64,000 bases of DNA from DASUAS01 sp963819475 (GTDB taxonomy: Bacteria > Actinomycetota > Acidimicrobiia > IMCC26256 > DASPTH01). The stretch covers positions 372,001-436,000 of the forward strand of contig CAWFWE010000001.1 in assembly GCA_963819475.1 (NCBI GenBank), read 5' to 3'. Positions 8,837 through 17,850 of the stretch are shown piece after piece (within the stretch, counting starts at the first letter, position 1; every line of letters starts with the position of its first letter). The notes beneath the pieces are model-generated. The model made no database searches. It was given only the letters and a program-made list of their open reading frames with translations, and was not told the origin of the DNA. The translations under genes and the position numbers were made by a program.

Positions 8837-9667
8837 TTACGTCCAGGAGGCCGGCAGGTCGGCGCCCATGGCGGCGTGGTGCGGTTCCGGGAGCGTGACT
8901 TCGTCGCGCAACCCGAACTCCCACTTGCACAACACACGTGGCAGTGCTTCCTCGTACGGCTCACGCGCGTGCATCACCGCCAGGTTGTCCCACAACACCA
9001 GATCGTGGGGACTCCATTCGTGTCGATACAGGAACGCCGGGTTCGACAAGTGCGCGAACAGCCGCGCCAGCAACCGACCACCGGCTTCGTCGTCCATCCC
9101 CACAACGCCACACGTGAACCACGGGTTCAGATAGAGGATCGGCACGCCCGTCACCGGGTGCTGCAGCACGGCGGGGTGGATCGTCCACCAGCCACCATCG
9201 GGCACGGCGGGACCGTCGTAGGCCTCGCCGAGGCGGAGGCGCGGGTCGTAGCGGTGCACGAGATCGCGCTCGTGCAGTTCGGCCCGGAGCGTTTCCGGGA
9301 GCGCGCGGTAGGCGGCTGCGCAGTCGACGAAGCGCGTGGCGCCCGTCTGAGCCGGAACGGTTTGCGCGTACAGCGCCAGGCCGCGAATGGGCTCGTCCCT
9401 CTGGAACGAACGTTCGGAGTGGAACTCGAGCTCGCCGCGGCCCGTCGCGTCCTCGTTGGTGACGATGCGGATGCCGTCGACGAGCGGGCCGAACCGAGCG
9501 AAGAGATCGCGCCCTTGCTCGTAGGTCAGACGTTGGTCGCGGAACACGAGCAGCGTCTCGGTGTCGAACAGCGTCTGCAGCTCATCGAACAGCCGGTCGT
9601 CGGGATCGCAGACGTCGACGTTGCGCACGTCGACACCGATCCCTCCATCGAACCGCCGTATGTCCAT
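8837..9667 (-). CDS. TauD/TfdA family Fe(II)/2-oxoglutarate dioxygenase
   Basis: A 276-residue protein starting at ATG 9667, which has GGAGGG at the right distance; the in-frame ATG at 9679 has no ribosome site. The iron facial triad is H83, E85 and H233, with R244 as the likely 2-oxoglutarate anchor. The acidic ligand is Glu in EFHSERSF, so this is an HxE rather than the usual HxD centre, a variant known in some family members such as clavaminate synthase-type and asparagine or arginine hydroxylases. Last gene of a leftward run with DUF1214, SMP-30 and LLM genes. Likely hydroxylates or cleaves a small carboxylate; substrate unknown. Confidence 0.88.
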   Translation of the reverse strand: MDIRRFDGGIGVDVRNVDVCDPDDRLFDELQTLFDTETLLVFRDQRLTYEQGRDLFARFGPLVDGIRIVTNEDATGRGELEFHSERSFQRDEPIRGLALYAQTVPAQTGATRFVDCAAAYRALPETLRAELHERDLVHRYDPRLRLGEAYDGPAVPDGGWWTIHPAVLQHPVTGVPILYLNPWFTCGVVGMDDEAGGRLLARLFAHLSNPAFLYRHEWSPHDLVLWDNLAVMHAREPYEEALPRVLCKWEFGLRDEVTLPEPHHAAMGADLPASWT

Positions 9668-9699
9668 ACGTCCCTCCATGGCAGCAGGTGCTGATCCGC

Positions 9700-11019
9700 T
9701 CACGTTCCGTTCCGGGGCGGCTGCGGATCGAGCGTGGCCGTCGAGTAGGACCATCGCGTCGTCAGTGGAACCGCCCAACGGCGCGCGACCGCCGAACGAC
9801 GGCGCGCGAGCACGCCGGCCCGCTCCGCGGGCGTGACCCGTGCCGTCCCGGTGTGCAGCGACGCGTCGATCTCGGCGAAGGGCACCACTCGGGTGTGGAC
9901 CTCCGGACGGCGGTCGACGCGGACCCAACGCAGGCAGATCACGCCGTGACGATGGTCGGTGGTGTCCAGCCAATTGGCAACACCAGGGTCGCGGTGGGCG
10001 ATCACCACGCGGCAGCGACCGTCCGGGTCGATGGTGACCTGATGACCGTTGAGACTGGTCTGGTGGTGTGAGTAATCGATGGTGCGGAACCAGATGTCTC
10101 CGAGGCAAACGCTCCAGAACAGGCCGGATGGCGGCTCGAACTCCACGACCAGGGCCTCGTCGTCGGCGAGCGAGAAGAAGCCCTTCACCGAGGAGCGCGT
10201 GTCGTTCATGCCCGTACCCGGCAGGGGCCGTGGAGGCGGCACGACGTTGTCGCCCTCGTCGCGGAACGAGTGGACGAAGTCGACCCAGTAGTCGGCGTTC
10301 TGCGCGATCAGCGTGCCGAGGGCATCGATCTGCTCGCCGATCTCGGCCGTCGTCGGGGTTCGCAGGCAGCGCGGTACGGCGGTCGCCTCCGCGCCGATCC
10401 GCTCGATTGCGATGTGCGGGATCTCCTCGGTGTCCCAGTCGTAGAGGACGCGCCGGACGAGCAACGAGTGCGCCCCCGTGGGGAGTTGGATCCAGTTGCC
10501 CGGGTGGGGTTCGGCGGCGAGCGTGATCGAAAAGGTGCCGTCGGGAGCACGATCGAACTCGTCGAGGAAGTGCATCACCGGGCGCGCCCCGCCCGAGACG
10601 ACGAACTCGACCATACGAATGGCGGCTGCCCGCCCGTACACCCGGTACACGCCGTCGTCGTGCAGGGGCGCGGCGAGGAGTGCCCCGTCCGGGTTGTCGA
10701 GCCCGACCTTGACGACATCGCTCGCGGTGGCGACGAACGCGGGCGCATCGCCGTCGGTGCGGTACAGCTCGTGCTGGGTCAGGTACGTGACGAGGCCGAG
10801 CAGGTACTGGAAGCCCTCGGCGAGGTCCGAGTCGGAGGTTGCGTCCTCGGCGCGGAGGATCGCCCGTCCGGCGTGGCGCAGTCCGTCGCAGAACCGGTCC
10901 CATGCCTCGCCACTGGTGAGCGCGGCCGCGAACCGGTCGGCGTCGCCGCGCAGGCGCGCCGCGCGGTCGAGACCCGGGATGGGAGGGGTCGAGTCCTTGG
11001 TGAAGTCGTAGACGGCCAC
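9700..11019 (-). CDS. DUF1214 domain-containing protein
   Basis: A 439-residue soluble protein starting at GTG 11019, 6 bp after the SMP-30 gene. The C-terminal third carries the beta-rich DUF1214 pattern (GFFSLADDEALVVEFEPP, then FWSVCLGDIWFRTIDY, and DGRCRVVIAHRDPG), and the N-terminal helical part has WDRFCDGLRHAG. DUF1214 proteins are abundant in actinobacteria and have no firmly established reaction. There is no signal peptide. The tight spacing to both neighbours suggests one leftward operon with the dioxygenase and SMP-30 hydrolase. Confidence 0.85.
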   Translation of the reverse strand: MAVYDFTKDSTPPIPGLDRAARLRGDADRFAAALTSGEAWDRFCDGLRHAGRAILRAEDATSDSDLAEGFQYLLGLVTYLTQHELYRTDGDAPAFVATASDVVKVGLDNPDGALLAAPLHDDGVYRVYGRAAAIRMVEFVVSGGARPVMHFLDEFDRAPDGTFSITLAAEPHPGNWIQLPTGAHSLLVRRVLYDWDTEEIPHIAIERIGAEATAVPRCLRTPTTAEIGEQIDALGTLIAQNADYWVDFVHSFRDEGDNVVPPPRPLPGTGMNDTRSSVKGFFSLADDEALVVEFEPPSGLFWSVCLGDIWFRTIDYSHHQTSLNGHQVTIDPDGRCRVVIAHRDPGVANWLDTTDHRHGVICLRWVRVDRRPEVHTRVVPFAEIDASLHTGTARVTPAERAGVLARRRSAVARRWAVPLTTRWSYSTATLDPQPPRNGT

Positions 11020-11025
11020 GGCGGT

Positions 11026-11871
11026 TCAGATGCGCGCCGGGACGACGGGGGCGCCCGCCACGTCGACACGCGTTCGATAGATCGCGCCTGAGCGGCCGGG
11101 GTCGTAGGGCTCTCCGCCGAACGTCACGATGTAGAGATCGCGCCGATCGCCGCCTCCGAAACACAGCGACGCGACGTAGTCCTGCGGTGTGTCCACCACG
11201 AGGTCCTCCTTGCCGTCGGGGGTGATGCGCACGACCTTGCCCGCGCCGCAGGCGGCGACCCAGGGGCACCCTGCCTCGTCGATGGCCATGCCGTCGGGGT
11301 TCCCGAAGCGCAGCACGTGGTGGGCCCGGCGTCGCACCGGCAGCCCCGCATCGTCGAGGTCACTGACCCAGACGGTCGCGACGTGGGTGTCGTTGTGGTA
11401 CAGGTGTGTGCCGTCGGGCGAGAGGCGGATCCCGTTGGTGAGCGTGACGCCGTCATAACAGAAGGTCTTCGTACCGTCGACGCCGAGACGCCACAAGCTT
11501 GCGGTGATCGTCGGGAGCTGGGCCGTCGGACGCTCGCCGTGCATGCCGACGAAGACGTTGCCGGCCGCGTCGGTGGCCATGTCGTTGAAGCCCCAGCCGC
11601 CCTCCGGCGTCATGACGATCGTCTCGCGGCCCTCGTCGCCGAGGATCGCGACGTTTCGGCCGCTCACGAGCAGCCCGCCGTCGGCATGGGGAACCAGCCC
11701 GCCCACGTCCTCACGTTCGTCCAGCGTGGTGACGGAGCCGTCGCGCTCGATGCGCTGCAGCGTGCCGGGCGGAATTCGGTCCGCGAAGCACAGGCGTCCT
11801 TCGTGGTCGAAGCAAGGCGCCTCCAACCGGGCGAAGCCGTCGGCAACGAGCTCCCACGAAGCAGCACTCAT
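11026..11871 (-). CDS. SMP-30/gluconolactonase (LRE) family hydrolase
   Basis: A 281-residue six-bladed beta-propeller. The metal-site glutamate appears at E17 (ARLEAPCFD); the asparagine and aspartate sites appear as NDMATDAAGN near residue 102 and DGMAIDEAG near 197. Family members hydrolyse sugar lactones or related cyclic esters with a divalent metal. The start is ATG 11871. The gene stands between an F420-type oxidoreductase and a DUF1214 gene on the same strand. An oxidation-then-lactone-hydrolysis sequence is a reasonable guess, but the substrate is not determined. Confidence 0.9.
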   Translation of the reverse strand: MSAASWELVADGFARLEAPCFDHEGRLCFADRIPPGTLQRIERDGSVTTLDEREDVGGLVPHADGGLLVSGRNVAILGDEGRETIVMTPEGGWGFNDMATDAAGNVFVGMHGERPTAQLPTITASLWRLGVDGTKTFCYDGVTLTNGIRLSPDGTHLYHNDTHVATVWVSDLDDAGLPVRRRAHHVLRFGNPDGMAIDEAGCPWVAACGAGKVVRITPDGKEDLVVDTPQDYVASLCFGGGDRRDLYIVTFGGEPYDPGRSGAIYRTRVDVAGAPVVPARI

Positions 11872-11904
11872 GCCCAGGATCCTGGCATCGCCGCAGCTCG
11901 GTGC

Positions 11905-12849
11905 TCAACCAACCGGGCCGAAGGCACCGGAGATCACATCGAGCGTGAGGTCGACGACGTGGTCAGGAGCGCTGCCCGCGCCCATCGGCCGTACCAGCAC
12001 TTCGTCGGCGCCCGCCTCGAAGAGCTCGTGGACGCGCCCGACGACGTGGTCCGGCGAGCCCCCGGCGATGACACGGTCGACCAGCTCGTCGGTCCATTCG
12101 CCGCGCACGGCATCGTCGAGACCCGCCGCGACGAGCATCCGCTGGTACGAGGGGAAGCGGATGTTCGGGATGCCGTCGCGCGTCGCCTGTCGCACCTCCT
12201 CCGCGTCGTCGTGGACGCACGCCGCGACGTGCGCGACGAGCGGCGGGCGCGCCCGTTCCGACTCTGCCGCCCCTCGCTCCAATGCCGGGCGGCCGACCCG
12301 CTCGAGGTAGGCCGGCGGACAGAGCCAGGTGATCGCCCCGTCCGCGATCGCCCCGGCCAGCTCGAACGTCTTCGTTTGCAGCGTCCCGATCATCACCGGC
12401 ACCGGGACGGTCCGGCCGAGGACGGCGTGCACGCGGTAGTGAGCCCCCGCGAAGTCGACGGACCCGGTGTCGAACAGCGTCCGCAACACCGTCACGTACT
12501 CCCGCAGGTGATCGAACGGCGCATCACGGCGGATCCCGAGGCCCTGGAGGACGAGGTCATGACTGGGTCCGACACCCAGCCGGAACCGACCGGGCGCGAG
12601 CTGATCGATGACGTTGGTCTCTGTCGCGAGCACGTACGGGTGGCGGGGATAGGTCTGCACGACCGACGTCCCGAGCCGAAGCCCGGGCGTGTGCGATGCG
12701 AGCACCGCGAGGACGGGCATGCAGTCCTCCGGGCCGCCATTGGTGAGCCACGCCGACCCGAAGCCCAGCGCCTCGACGCGCCGCGCCGCGGTCAGCGCCC
12801 GCTCGACGCCGACCGCGCGGTTCACCACCACGCCGATCCGTGACGCCAT
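11905..12849 (-). CDS. LLM class F420-dependent oxidoreductase
   Basis: A 314-residue LLM-class protein from ATG 12849; a GTG four codons upstream (12861) is the alternative and neither has a clear ribosome site. Features are IGVVVNRAV, ALGFGSAWLTNGGPED, LGTSVVQTYPRHP, and RFRLGVGPSHD. The last resembles the G-x-G-x-S/G segment of actinobacterial F420-dependent oxidoreductases (MSMEG/Rv-type), which use coenzyme F420 rather than FMN. It is the first gene of the leftward SMP-30/DUF1214/dioxygenase run and is divergent from the sulfotransferase. Confidence 0.88.
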   Translation of the reverse strand: MASRIGVVVNRAVGVERALTAARRVEALGFGSAWLTNGGPEDCMPVLAVLASHTPGLRLGTSVVQTYPRHPYVLATETNVIDQLAPGRFRLGVGPSHDLVLQGLGIRRDAPFDHLREYVTVLRTLFDTGSVDFAGAHYRVHAVLGRTVPVPVMIGTLQTKTFELAGAIADGAITWLCPPAYLERVGRPALERGAAESERARPPLVAHVAACVHDDAEEVRQATRDGIPNIRFPSYQRMLVAAGLDDAVRGEWTDELVDRVIAGGSPDHVVGRVHELFEAGADEVLVRPMGAGSAPDHVVDLTLDVISGAFGPVG

Positions 12850-12933
12850 CGGCTCGGTCACGCGGGCGATCGTACTGGCGGAGCCGTGTCAAGATTCCGG
12901 TGCTCGTCCCGAACCGCTGAGGGAGAAGCACGG

Positions 12934-14073
12934 GTGATCGGAACGCCGGAGGAACTTGTCGCGCGAGCCCGAGCGACAGCCGGTCTCTCGGATCTCGGTC
13001 CCGACGGCTGGCAGGACGGACTCGAGCGACTGGCGCGCGCGGCCCGGAGCGATCTCGCACTCGACGAAGCGTCGACCGCGCGCCTCGAAGCGATCATCGT
13101 CGGGCGTCTGGTCAATCGGCTGCGCATCGAGGAGTGGTATCGCCAGCACACCGGCGAGCTCGCGCACGTAGAAGGGCCCGTCGTCATACACGGTCTCCCG
13201 CGCACGGGCACCACCGCGTTGGCGCACCTCCTCGCCGTCAGCCCCCACTTCCGTTTCCAGCGACGCTGGGAGATCAGCGACCCCGTCCCCCCACCGGACG
13301 TCGACGCGGAGGCCGATGACCCCCGACGAATCGCCGCAGTGCGCGAGGCGGAGGCGGCGCCACCCCATGCGTCGGTCCAGCACATCTCCGCCGTGGACGG
13401 ACCCTTCGACGACAGCATCATCCTCGGTCTGAACTTCCACAACCAGGAGCTCGCGCTCCCGATCCCCAGCTACACCAGGTGGTGGCGAACGTCGGACTTC
13501 GCGAGCACCTGCGCGTACCACGAGCGAGTGCTGCGGATGCTGCACTGGCACCGCCCGCCGCACCGGTGGCTGGTCAAGGCCCCGTACCACAACTTCCACC
13601 TCGACGAGCTCGCCGGGCGCTACCCGCACGCCCGATTCCTCATGACGCACCGCGATCCCGTGGCCGCGTTCCCGTCGACGTGCAGCACCGTCGCCACCTC
13701 CCGATGGGCGCTCCCGGGACAGACGGCGGATCCGGTTGCGCTCGGCGAGTTCCTCCTCGAGCACCTGGTCGAGGGGATACGCCGTGCGATAGCCGCACGG
13801 GAGACCATCGGCGAAGGCCGGTTCCTCGACATCACCCAGCAGGAGCTCGAGGAGGACGCCGTGGGCACTGCCCGGCGCATCCACGACTTCCTCGGGCTGG
13901 AGCTCGACGGAACGACACGGCACGCCATGGGGTCCTGGGCCGCGTCGAACCGCCGTGGCGTCCGCGGCGAGCATCGCTACGCACCCGAGGACTACGGCAT
14001 GACCGCCGCCGCCATCCGCCGCGCGTTCGCTCCCTACATCGAGGCGTTCGACGTGCAGCCCGAGCCCCGCTGA
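12934..14073 (+). CDS. PAPS-dependent sulfotransferase family protein
   Basis: A 379-residue protein from GTG 12934, with GGGAGA 8 bp upstream. The 5'-phosphosulfate loop GLPRTGTT lies at residues 87-94, and the 3'-phosphate motif THRDPVAAFPS starts at about residue 238. These are the two PAPS-binding elements of the Sulfotransfer_3 group found in mycobacteria and related actinobacteria. It would move a sulfate group from PAPS to a hydroxylated lipid, sterol or other small molecule. A stand-alone gene between divergent and convergent neighbours; no regulator is evident. Confidence 0.9.
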   Translation: MIGTPEELVARARATAGLSDLGPDGWQDGLERLARAARSDLALDEASTARLEAIIVGRLVNRLRIEEWYRQHTGELAHVEGPVVIHGLPRTGTTALAHLLAVSPHFRFQRRWEISDPVPPPDVDAEADDPRRIAAVREAEAAPPHASVQHISAVDGPFDDSIILGLNFHNQELALPIPSYTRWWRTSDFASTCAYHERVLRMLHWHRPPHRWLVKAPYHNFHLDELAGRYPHARFLMTHRDPVAAFPSTCSTVATSRWALPGQTADPVALGEFLLEHLVEGIRRAIAARETIGEGRFLDITQQELEEDAVGTARRIHDFLGLELDGTTRHAMGSWAASNRRGVRGEHRYAPEDYGMTAAAIRRAFAPYIEAFDVQPEPR

Positions 14074-14135
14074 GCGCCAACCGGCGTCGCGCGGCATCAT
14101 GGTCGCGCCGCGATCCCTTCCGCGATCGGAGAGCC

Positions 14136-14603
14136 ATGAGCGATCCGCGCGATCACGACGAGCCCGTCAGCATCGATGCCGACGCGCCGGAGGCCGACTG
14201 GATCGAGCAGCACCAGCCGATCGGCGACGAGGACGACGCCGACCCCTACACGACCGAGGTCCGCGAGGGCGACGACGACGTCAGCATCGAGTCGGACACG
14301 CCGGAGGCCGACTGGATCGAGCAACACCAGCCCGTCGCCGAGGAACCGGACGAGGAGCGCCTCCCCTCCCCCGCCTCCCACGACCTGCCCGAGGAGGTCG
14401 TCGACGCCGGCGAGCTCGAGGAGGACTGGATCGCGCCCGACGAGGACGTCGGCGCGCCCGACGATCAGGAGGTCCCGACTCCTCTTGCGGCCGCCGGAGC
14501 TCGTGGCTGCAACCTTCTCGCCGCCGTCGCGCACGCCGTGCTGCGCTCGGCGTGGGACGCCGCCCGACAGCTCCCGGGACGAACCCGACACCCGCCCGGT
14601 TGA
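14136..14603 (+). CDS. Acidic repeat protein of unknown function
   Basis: A 155-residue, very acidic, probably unstructured protein from ATG 14136. It holds two near-identical repeats ending PEADWIEQHQP at about residues 11-28 and 49-66, and a looser third copy (ELEEDWIAPDED). The C-terminal 50 residues differ in character: a hydrophobic helix-like stretch (NLLAAVAHAVLRSAWDAARQL) with a basic, proline-rich end. I do not recognise the family. A truncated relative of this C-terminus lies at 47945-48160, showing the tail is a recurring module. Its stop TGA abuts the stop of the convergent acyl-CoA dehydrogenase inside one TGATCA palindrome. Confidence 0.7.
   Translation: MSDPRDHDEPVSIDADAPEADWIEQHQPIGDEDDADPYTTEVREGDDDVSIESDTPEADWIEQHQPVAEEPDEERLPSPASHDLPEEVVDAGELEEDWIAPDEDVGAPDDQEVPTPLAAAGARGCNLLAAVAHAVLRSAWDAARQLPGRTRHPPG
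14166..14333 (+). repeat. 54 bp direct repeat inside the acidic protein gene
   Basis: Copies at 14166-14219 and 14280-14333, offset by 114 bp, differ at 6 of 54 positions. They encode VSIxxxxPEADWIEQHQP. The spacing in the gene suggests an internal duplication. Confidence 0.85.
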
Positions 14604-15878
14604 TCACGTCGGCCCACCCACGCGGCGCCCTTGCCGCCGGCGCTCCTGGATCTCACTGAAGGGCAGCTCGCGGCTGGGGTCGTATTCACGCGGGAGGGCC
14701 AACAGTCGCTCGCTCACGATGTTGCGCTGCATCTCGTTCGAGCCCCCGCCGATCGAGATGCCCCGCGAGGAGATCCACGCGGCGCCCTCATCGCCACCGG
14801 GCTCGTCCTCGCTCCAGATCACGCCGCTCGCCCCGGCGATCGCCAGCGACAACGCGGTGAGCGCGGGCGTGTCCATCCCCCCACCGAGCTTGAGGAGCGA
14901 ACCCCAGGGTCCGTCCAGCTCGCCGGCCAGTTGGCCGGCCATGATGCGCGCCCGGGCGAACTCGTGGGCGACCATGTCGACGCAGGCGCGGCCGATGAGC
15001 TGCCGGATGGCGGGATCACGGTCGGCGCCCCGGCGCGCCGCGGCACCGAGCAGCCGTCGGAGTTGTTCGCCGTACGGCGTGTCGCTGCGCACTCCACCCG
15101 AGCGGTGCCCCATGTAGCCGTGGCCGATCCCGATGCCGGCGGTCGTGTTGCGTTCGTGGTACAGCAGACGCTGCGCCACGGCCCAGCCGTCGTTCTCGGA
15201 CCCGAGCAGGTGGTCGGCGGGGACGGTGACGTCGTCGAAGAACTCCTGGCAGAAGTCGGCTTCGCGGTTGACCTGCAGGATCGGCTCGATCGTCACGCCC
15301 GGGTAGTCGCGCAGTGGCACGATGAACATCGAGAGACCACGGTGCTTCGGGACGTTTCCGTCGGTGCGGGCGAGCATCAGGCCGTGGGTCGCGATGTCCG
15401 CCCCCGAGGTCCAGATCTTCGAGCCGTTGATCACCCACGTGTCGCCGTCGCGCGTCGCGCGAGTCAGGGCGCCGGCGAGATCCGATCCGCCCGACGGCTC
15501 GGACAGCAACTGCACGAAGATCTCGTCGCCGCGCAGGATCTTCGGCAGGTGCCGCGCCTTCTGCTCCTCCGTGCCGTAGTCGAGGATCGTCGGGCCCAGC
15601 ATTCCCATCGACACGGCGAAGTAGCTCGGCAATGCGTACCCCGCGGCCTCCTCGAAGAACGCCTTCTGGTGCTCGACGGTCAGACCGCCACCGCCGTACT
15701 CCGCCGGGAACGCGAAGCCGGTGAAGCCGGCGTCGAACATCCGGGCCTGGAGCTCGCGCTCGACCTCGATGTCGAAGGGTCGCGGCTCGCGCGCATCTCT
15801 CGGTTCGAGGTTCGCTTCGATCCAGGCGCGCGCGCGTGTCCGGAACTGCTCCACGTCCTCGACCGCCGGCGGCGTCAC
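14604..15878 (-). CDS. Acyl-CoA dehydrogenase, larger-type subunit of a pair
   Basis: A 424-residue flavoprotein starting at GTG 15878 inside a GTGA overlap with its upstream partner. It has the active-site-side motif LLSEPSGGSDLAG (family CxTEPxAGSD), WVINGSKIWTSGA, and the C-terminal GGGSNEMQRN segment in the place of GGTxEIxRN, which carries the catalytic Glu. Its neighbour at 15875 lacks that segment, so the two look like the alpha and beta chains of a heteromeric (alpha2beta2) acyl-CoA dehydrogenase. Such pairs are known for steroid side-chain and ring substrates in mycobacteria; application here is inference. Confidence 0.92.
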   Translation of the reverse strand: MTPPAVEDVEQFRTRARAWIEANLEPRDAREPRPFDIEVERELQARMFDAGFTGFAFPAEYGGGGLTVEHQKAFFEEAAGYALPSYFAVSMGMLGPTILDYGTEEQKARHLPKILRGDEIFVQLLSEPSGGSDLAGALTRATRDGDTWVINGSKIWTSGADIATHGLMLARTDGNVPKHRGLSMFIVPLRDYPGVTIEPILQVNREADFCQEFFDDVTVPADHLLGSENDGWAVAQRLLYHERNTTAGIGIGHGYMGHRSGGVRSDTPYGEQLRRLLGAAARRGADRDPAIRQLIGRACVDMVAHEFARARIMAGQLAGELDGPWGSLLKLGGGMDTPALTALSLAIAGASGVIWSEDEPGGDEGAAWISSRGISIGGGSNEMQRNIVSERLLALPREYDPSRELPFSEIQERRRQGRRVGGPT

Positions 15879-17014
15879 ACCATTCCCATCTCGAGCAGCG
15901 CGCACAGACGTTCCTGGTGGTACTCGGGGCCGCCGTACAGCGCCCGATTCACCGCCACCCGGCGCTCGTACAGGTGCAGGTCGTGCTCCCACGTCATCCC
16001 GATGCCACCGTGGAGCTGCACGCAGTCGCTCAGGATCTCGATCGACACCCGGCCGACGTACGCCTTCGCGACGCTGACGTCTCTCGTCGCGTCCGGGCTC
16101 GCGGTGCCCACCGCGACCGCGGCGGCCTCCGCACATCCCTTCGCCGTCTCCAGCATCAGCAGCATGTCGGCGAGCCGGTGCTTCAGCGCCTGGTACGAGG
16201 CGAGCGGTCGTCCGAACGACCATCGGTCCTGGAGGTACTCGACCGTGGCGCCGTACATCTGGTCGACGGCTCCAACCGTCTCCGCGACCTGCAACGCGAG
16301 GGCGAGCTGGCACTGGCGCTCGATGTCGCCCGCTGCCCCACCGACCTCGCCGACGACCGAGCTCCGCGGGACGCGCACCGACTCGAACCGGAGGTCGGCG
16401 AAGCGGCGGACGAGGTCGACGCTCCGACCGGGGACCACCGTGAGTCCCGGCACATCCGCGGCCACGAGCACCTGCGTCGGTCCCGCCGGCGCGAGGGCGC
16501 TCACCAACACCACGTCGGCGGCGGCCCCCGCCTCGACGAACCGCTTGCGACCGGACAGGAGGAGGTCGGTGCCGTCTTCCACCAGCGCCGTGTCGGCGAG
16601 ACCCTCCACCCCCCACACGTCCCCGTCTTCGGCCAACGCCCAGGCGGCGCTCGTCGCGCCCGACATCAGTCCCGGCACCACCGCGTCGACCAGCGCGGGC
16701 GGGGCGGCGCGTGTGAGCGCGTCGACGACGACGTTCACCGGCACCAACGGTCCCGGCGCGACCATCCGTCCCATCTCCTCGGCCACGATCGCGAGGTCGA
16801 CCACCGGATTGTCCGAGAGACTCCCACCACCGAGCGACGCCGGCGCGAGCAACGACGTCCAGCCGAGCTCGGCGGCTCGGCTCCAGATGGCGGGGTCGAA
16901 CCCACGCTCCTCGTGCTCGAGCGCGCGGGTCGCGGTGATGGGCATCTCGTCGCGGATGAAGCGGCTCGTCGTCGCTCGGAAGAACTCGAGCTCGTCGTTC
17001 AGGGCGAAACGCAT
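15875..17014 (-). CDS. Acyl-CoA dehydrogenase, partner subunit lacking catalytic-Glu motif
   Basis: A 379-residue acyl-CoA dehydrogenase fold from ATG 17014. A longer in-frame reading from 17089 would overlap the preceding gene and adds an unconserved stretch. It shows the flavin-side helix pattern WSFGRPLASYQALKHRLADM and the end motif LHGGIGMTWEHDLHLYERR, but no SEPxxGSD block or GGxxEIxRN. This is the pattern of the second chain of alpha2beta2 acyl-CoA dehydrogenases. It is translationally coupled (GTGA) to the catalytic-type chain. Confidence 0.9.
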   Translation of the reverse strand: MRFALNDELEFFRATTSRFIRDEMPITATRALEHEERGFDPAIWSRAAELGWTSLLAPASLGGGSLSDNPVVDLAIVAEEMGRMVAPGPLVPVNVVVDALTRAAPPALVDAVVPGLMSGATSAAWALAEDGDVWGVEGLADTALVEDGTDLLLSGRKRFVEAGAAADVVLVSALAPAGPTQVLVAADVPGLTVVPGRSVDLVRRFADLRFESVRVPRSSVVGEVGGAAGDIERQCQLALALQVAETVGAVDQMYGATVEYLQDRWSFGRPLASYQALKHRLADMLLMLETAKGCAEAAAVAVGTASPDATRDVSVAKAYVGRVSIEILSDCVQLHGGIGMTWEHDLHLYERRVAVNRALYGGPEYHQERLCALLEMGMV

Positions 17015-17042
17015 CGGCGTACCGTAGGGCTCGGCACCGTCA

Positions 17043-17846
17043 TCAGGACATCTCGTTCCAGATTGCGTCGAACCACTCCCGCGACTCACGGACGAAGTGC
17101 ACCCGATCGTCCGGTTCCTCGGTCAACACCTCGTTCTCGTACCAGCCCTCGTATCCCGCGGCATCGAAGGCTTCGATCAGTTCCCGGAGGGGGACCTCGC
17201 CCTCGGCGAACGGCGCCCGCGCGTACCGGCGATGGTCGAGCGCCTCGCTCGAGATGTTCGTGAGCTGGACCGTCCCGACGTCCTCGACATGGGCTGTGAA
17301 CAACTCGACGAGCCGAGGATCCCACCAGAGATGTCCGGTGTCGACGACCACCGTTGCTCCGTCGAGATCCGCGACGAGCTCGAGTGCATGCGACAGCGTG
17401 TGCACATAGGAGTAGGCGCGCATCACGGGAAACATGGGTTCGAGCATCAGCACGAGATCGAGGTCCACGGCGCGGGGCGCCAGGCGCTCGAGCCAACCGC
17501 GGCAGCGCGCGTCGGCGTCGCGGGGCGAGAAGGTGCCTCGGGGACCGGTGAAGGCGAGCACGCCCGACGCGCCGAGCGCGGCCGCGGCATCGAGGACCTC
17601 GAGCTCGGCGTCGATCGATCCAGTGTCGCCACACACGATGGCCGGGCCGATCGGCATGACGCACGCGACCTGGAGGCCGGCATCGGTGAGCAGGCGACCG
17701 GCGTCGGCCACCCCGATGCGGAGCACTTCGGTGGTCTCGATGCTGATGCCGTCGACGCCGGCGCGCGCGGCGAGGGCGACGTCGGCCGGGAGGTCGCCGC
17801 CGCGCAGGACCCTCGAGATCACGCCGAAGCGGCGCGTTGCCGGCAT
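17043..17846 (-). CDS. Sugar phosphate isomerase/epimerase-like TIM barrel (AP endonuclease 2 family)
   Basis: A 267-residue protein from ATG 17846, 4 bp after the epoxide hydrolase. The xylose-isomerase-like barrel is recognisable by ALAARAGVDGISIETTE, LMLEPMFPVMRAYSYV, VVVDTGHLWWDP and a late YEGWYENEVL segment that carry the Glu, Asp/His and Glu metal ligands. Relatives isomerise or epimerise sugars and inositols; in catabolic islands such proteins are often misnamed and act on other hydroxy-ketones. Part of the leftward operon from 20237 to 14604. Confidence 0.88.
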   Translation of the reverse strand: MPATRRFGVISRVLRGGDLPADVALAARAGVDGISIETTEVLRIGVADAGRLLTDAGLQVACVMPIGPAIVCGDTGSIDAELEVLDAAAALGASGVLAFTGPRGTFSPRDADARCRGWLERLAPRAVDLDLVLMLEPMFPVMRAYSYVHTLSHALELVADLDGATVVVDTGHLWWDPRLVELFTAHVEDVGTVQLTNISSEALDHRRYARAPFAEGEVPLRELIEAFDAAGYEGWYENEVLTEEPDDRVHFVRESREWFDAIWNEMS

Positions 17847-17850
17847 CGCG

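Noticed and set aside
9700..11269. Continuous minus-strand frame running from the TauD gene far upstream (to 11269)
   Set aside because: Only the part from 9667 down is protein-like; the rest is an out-of-frame reading of the DUF1214 gene.
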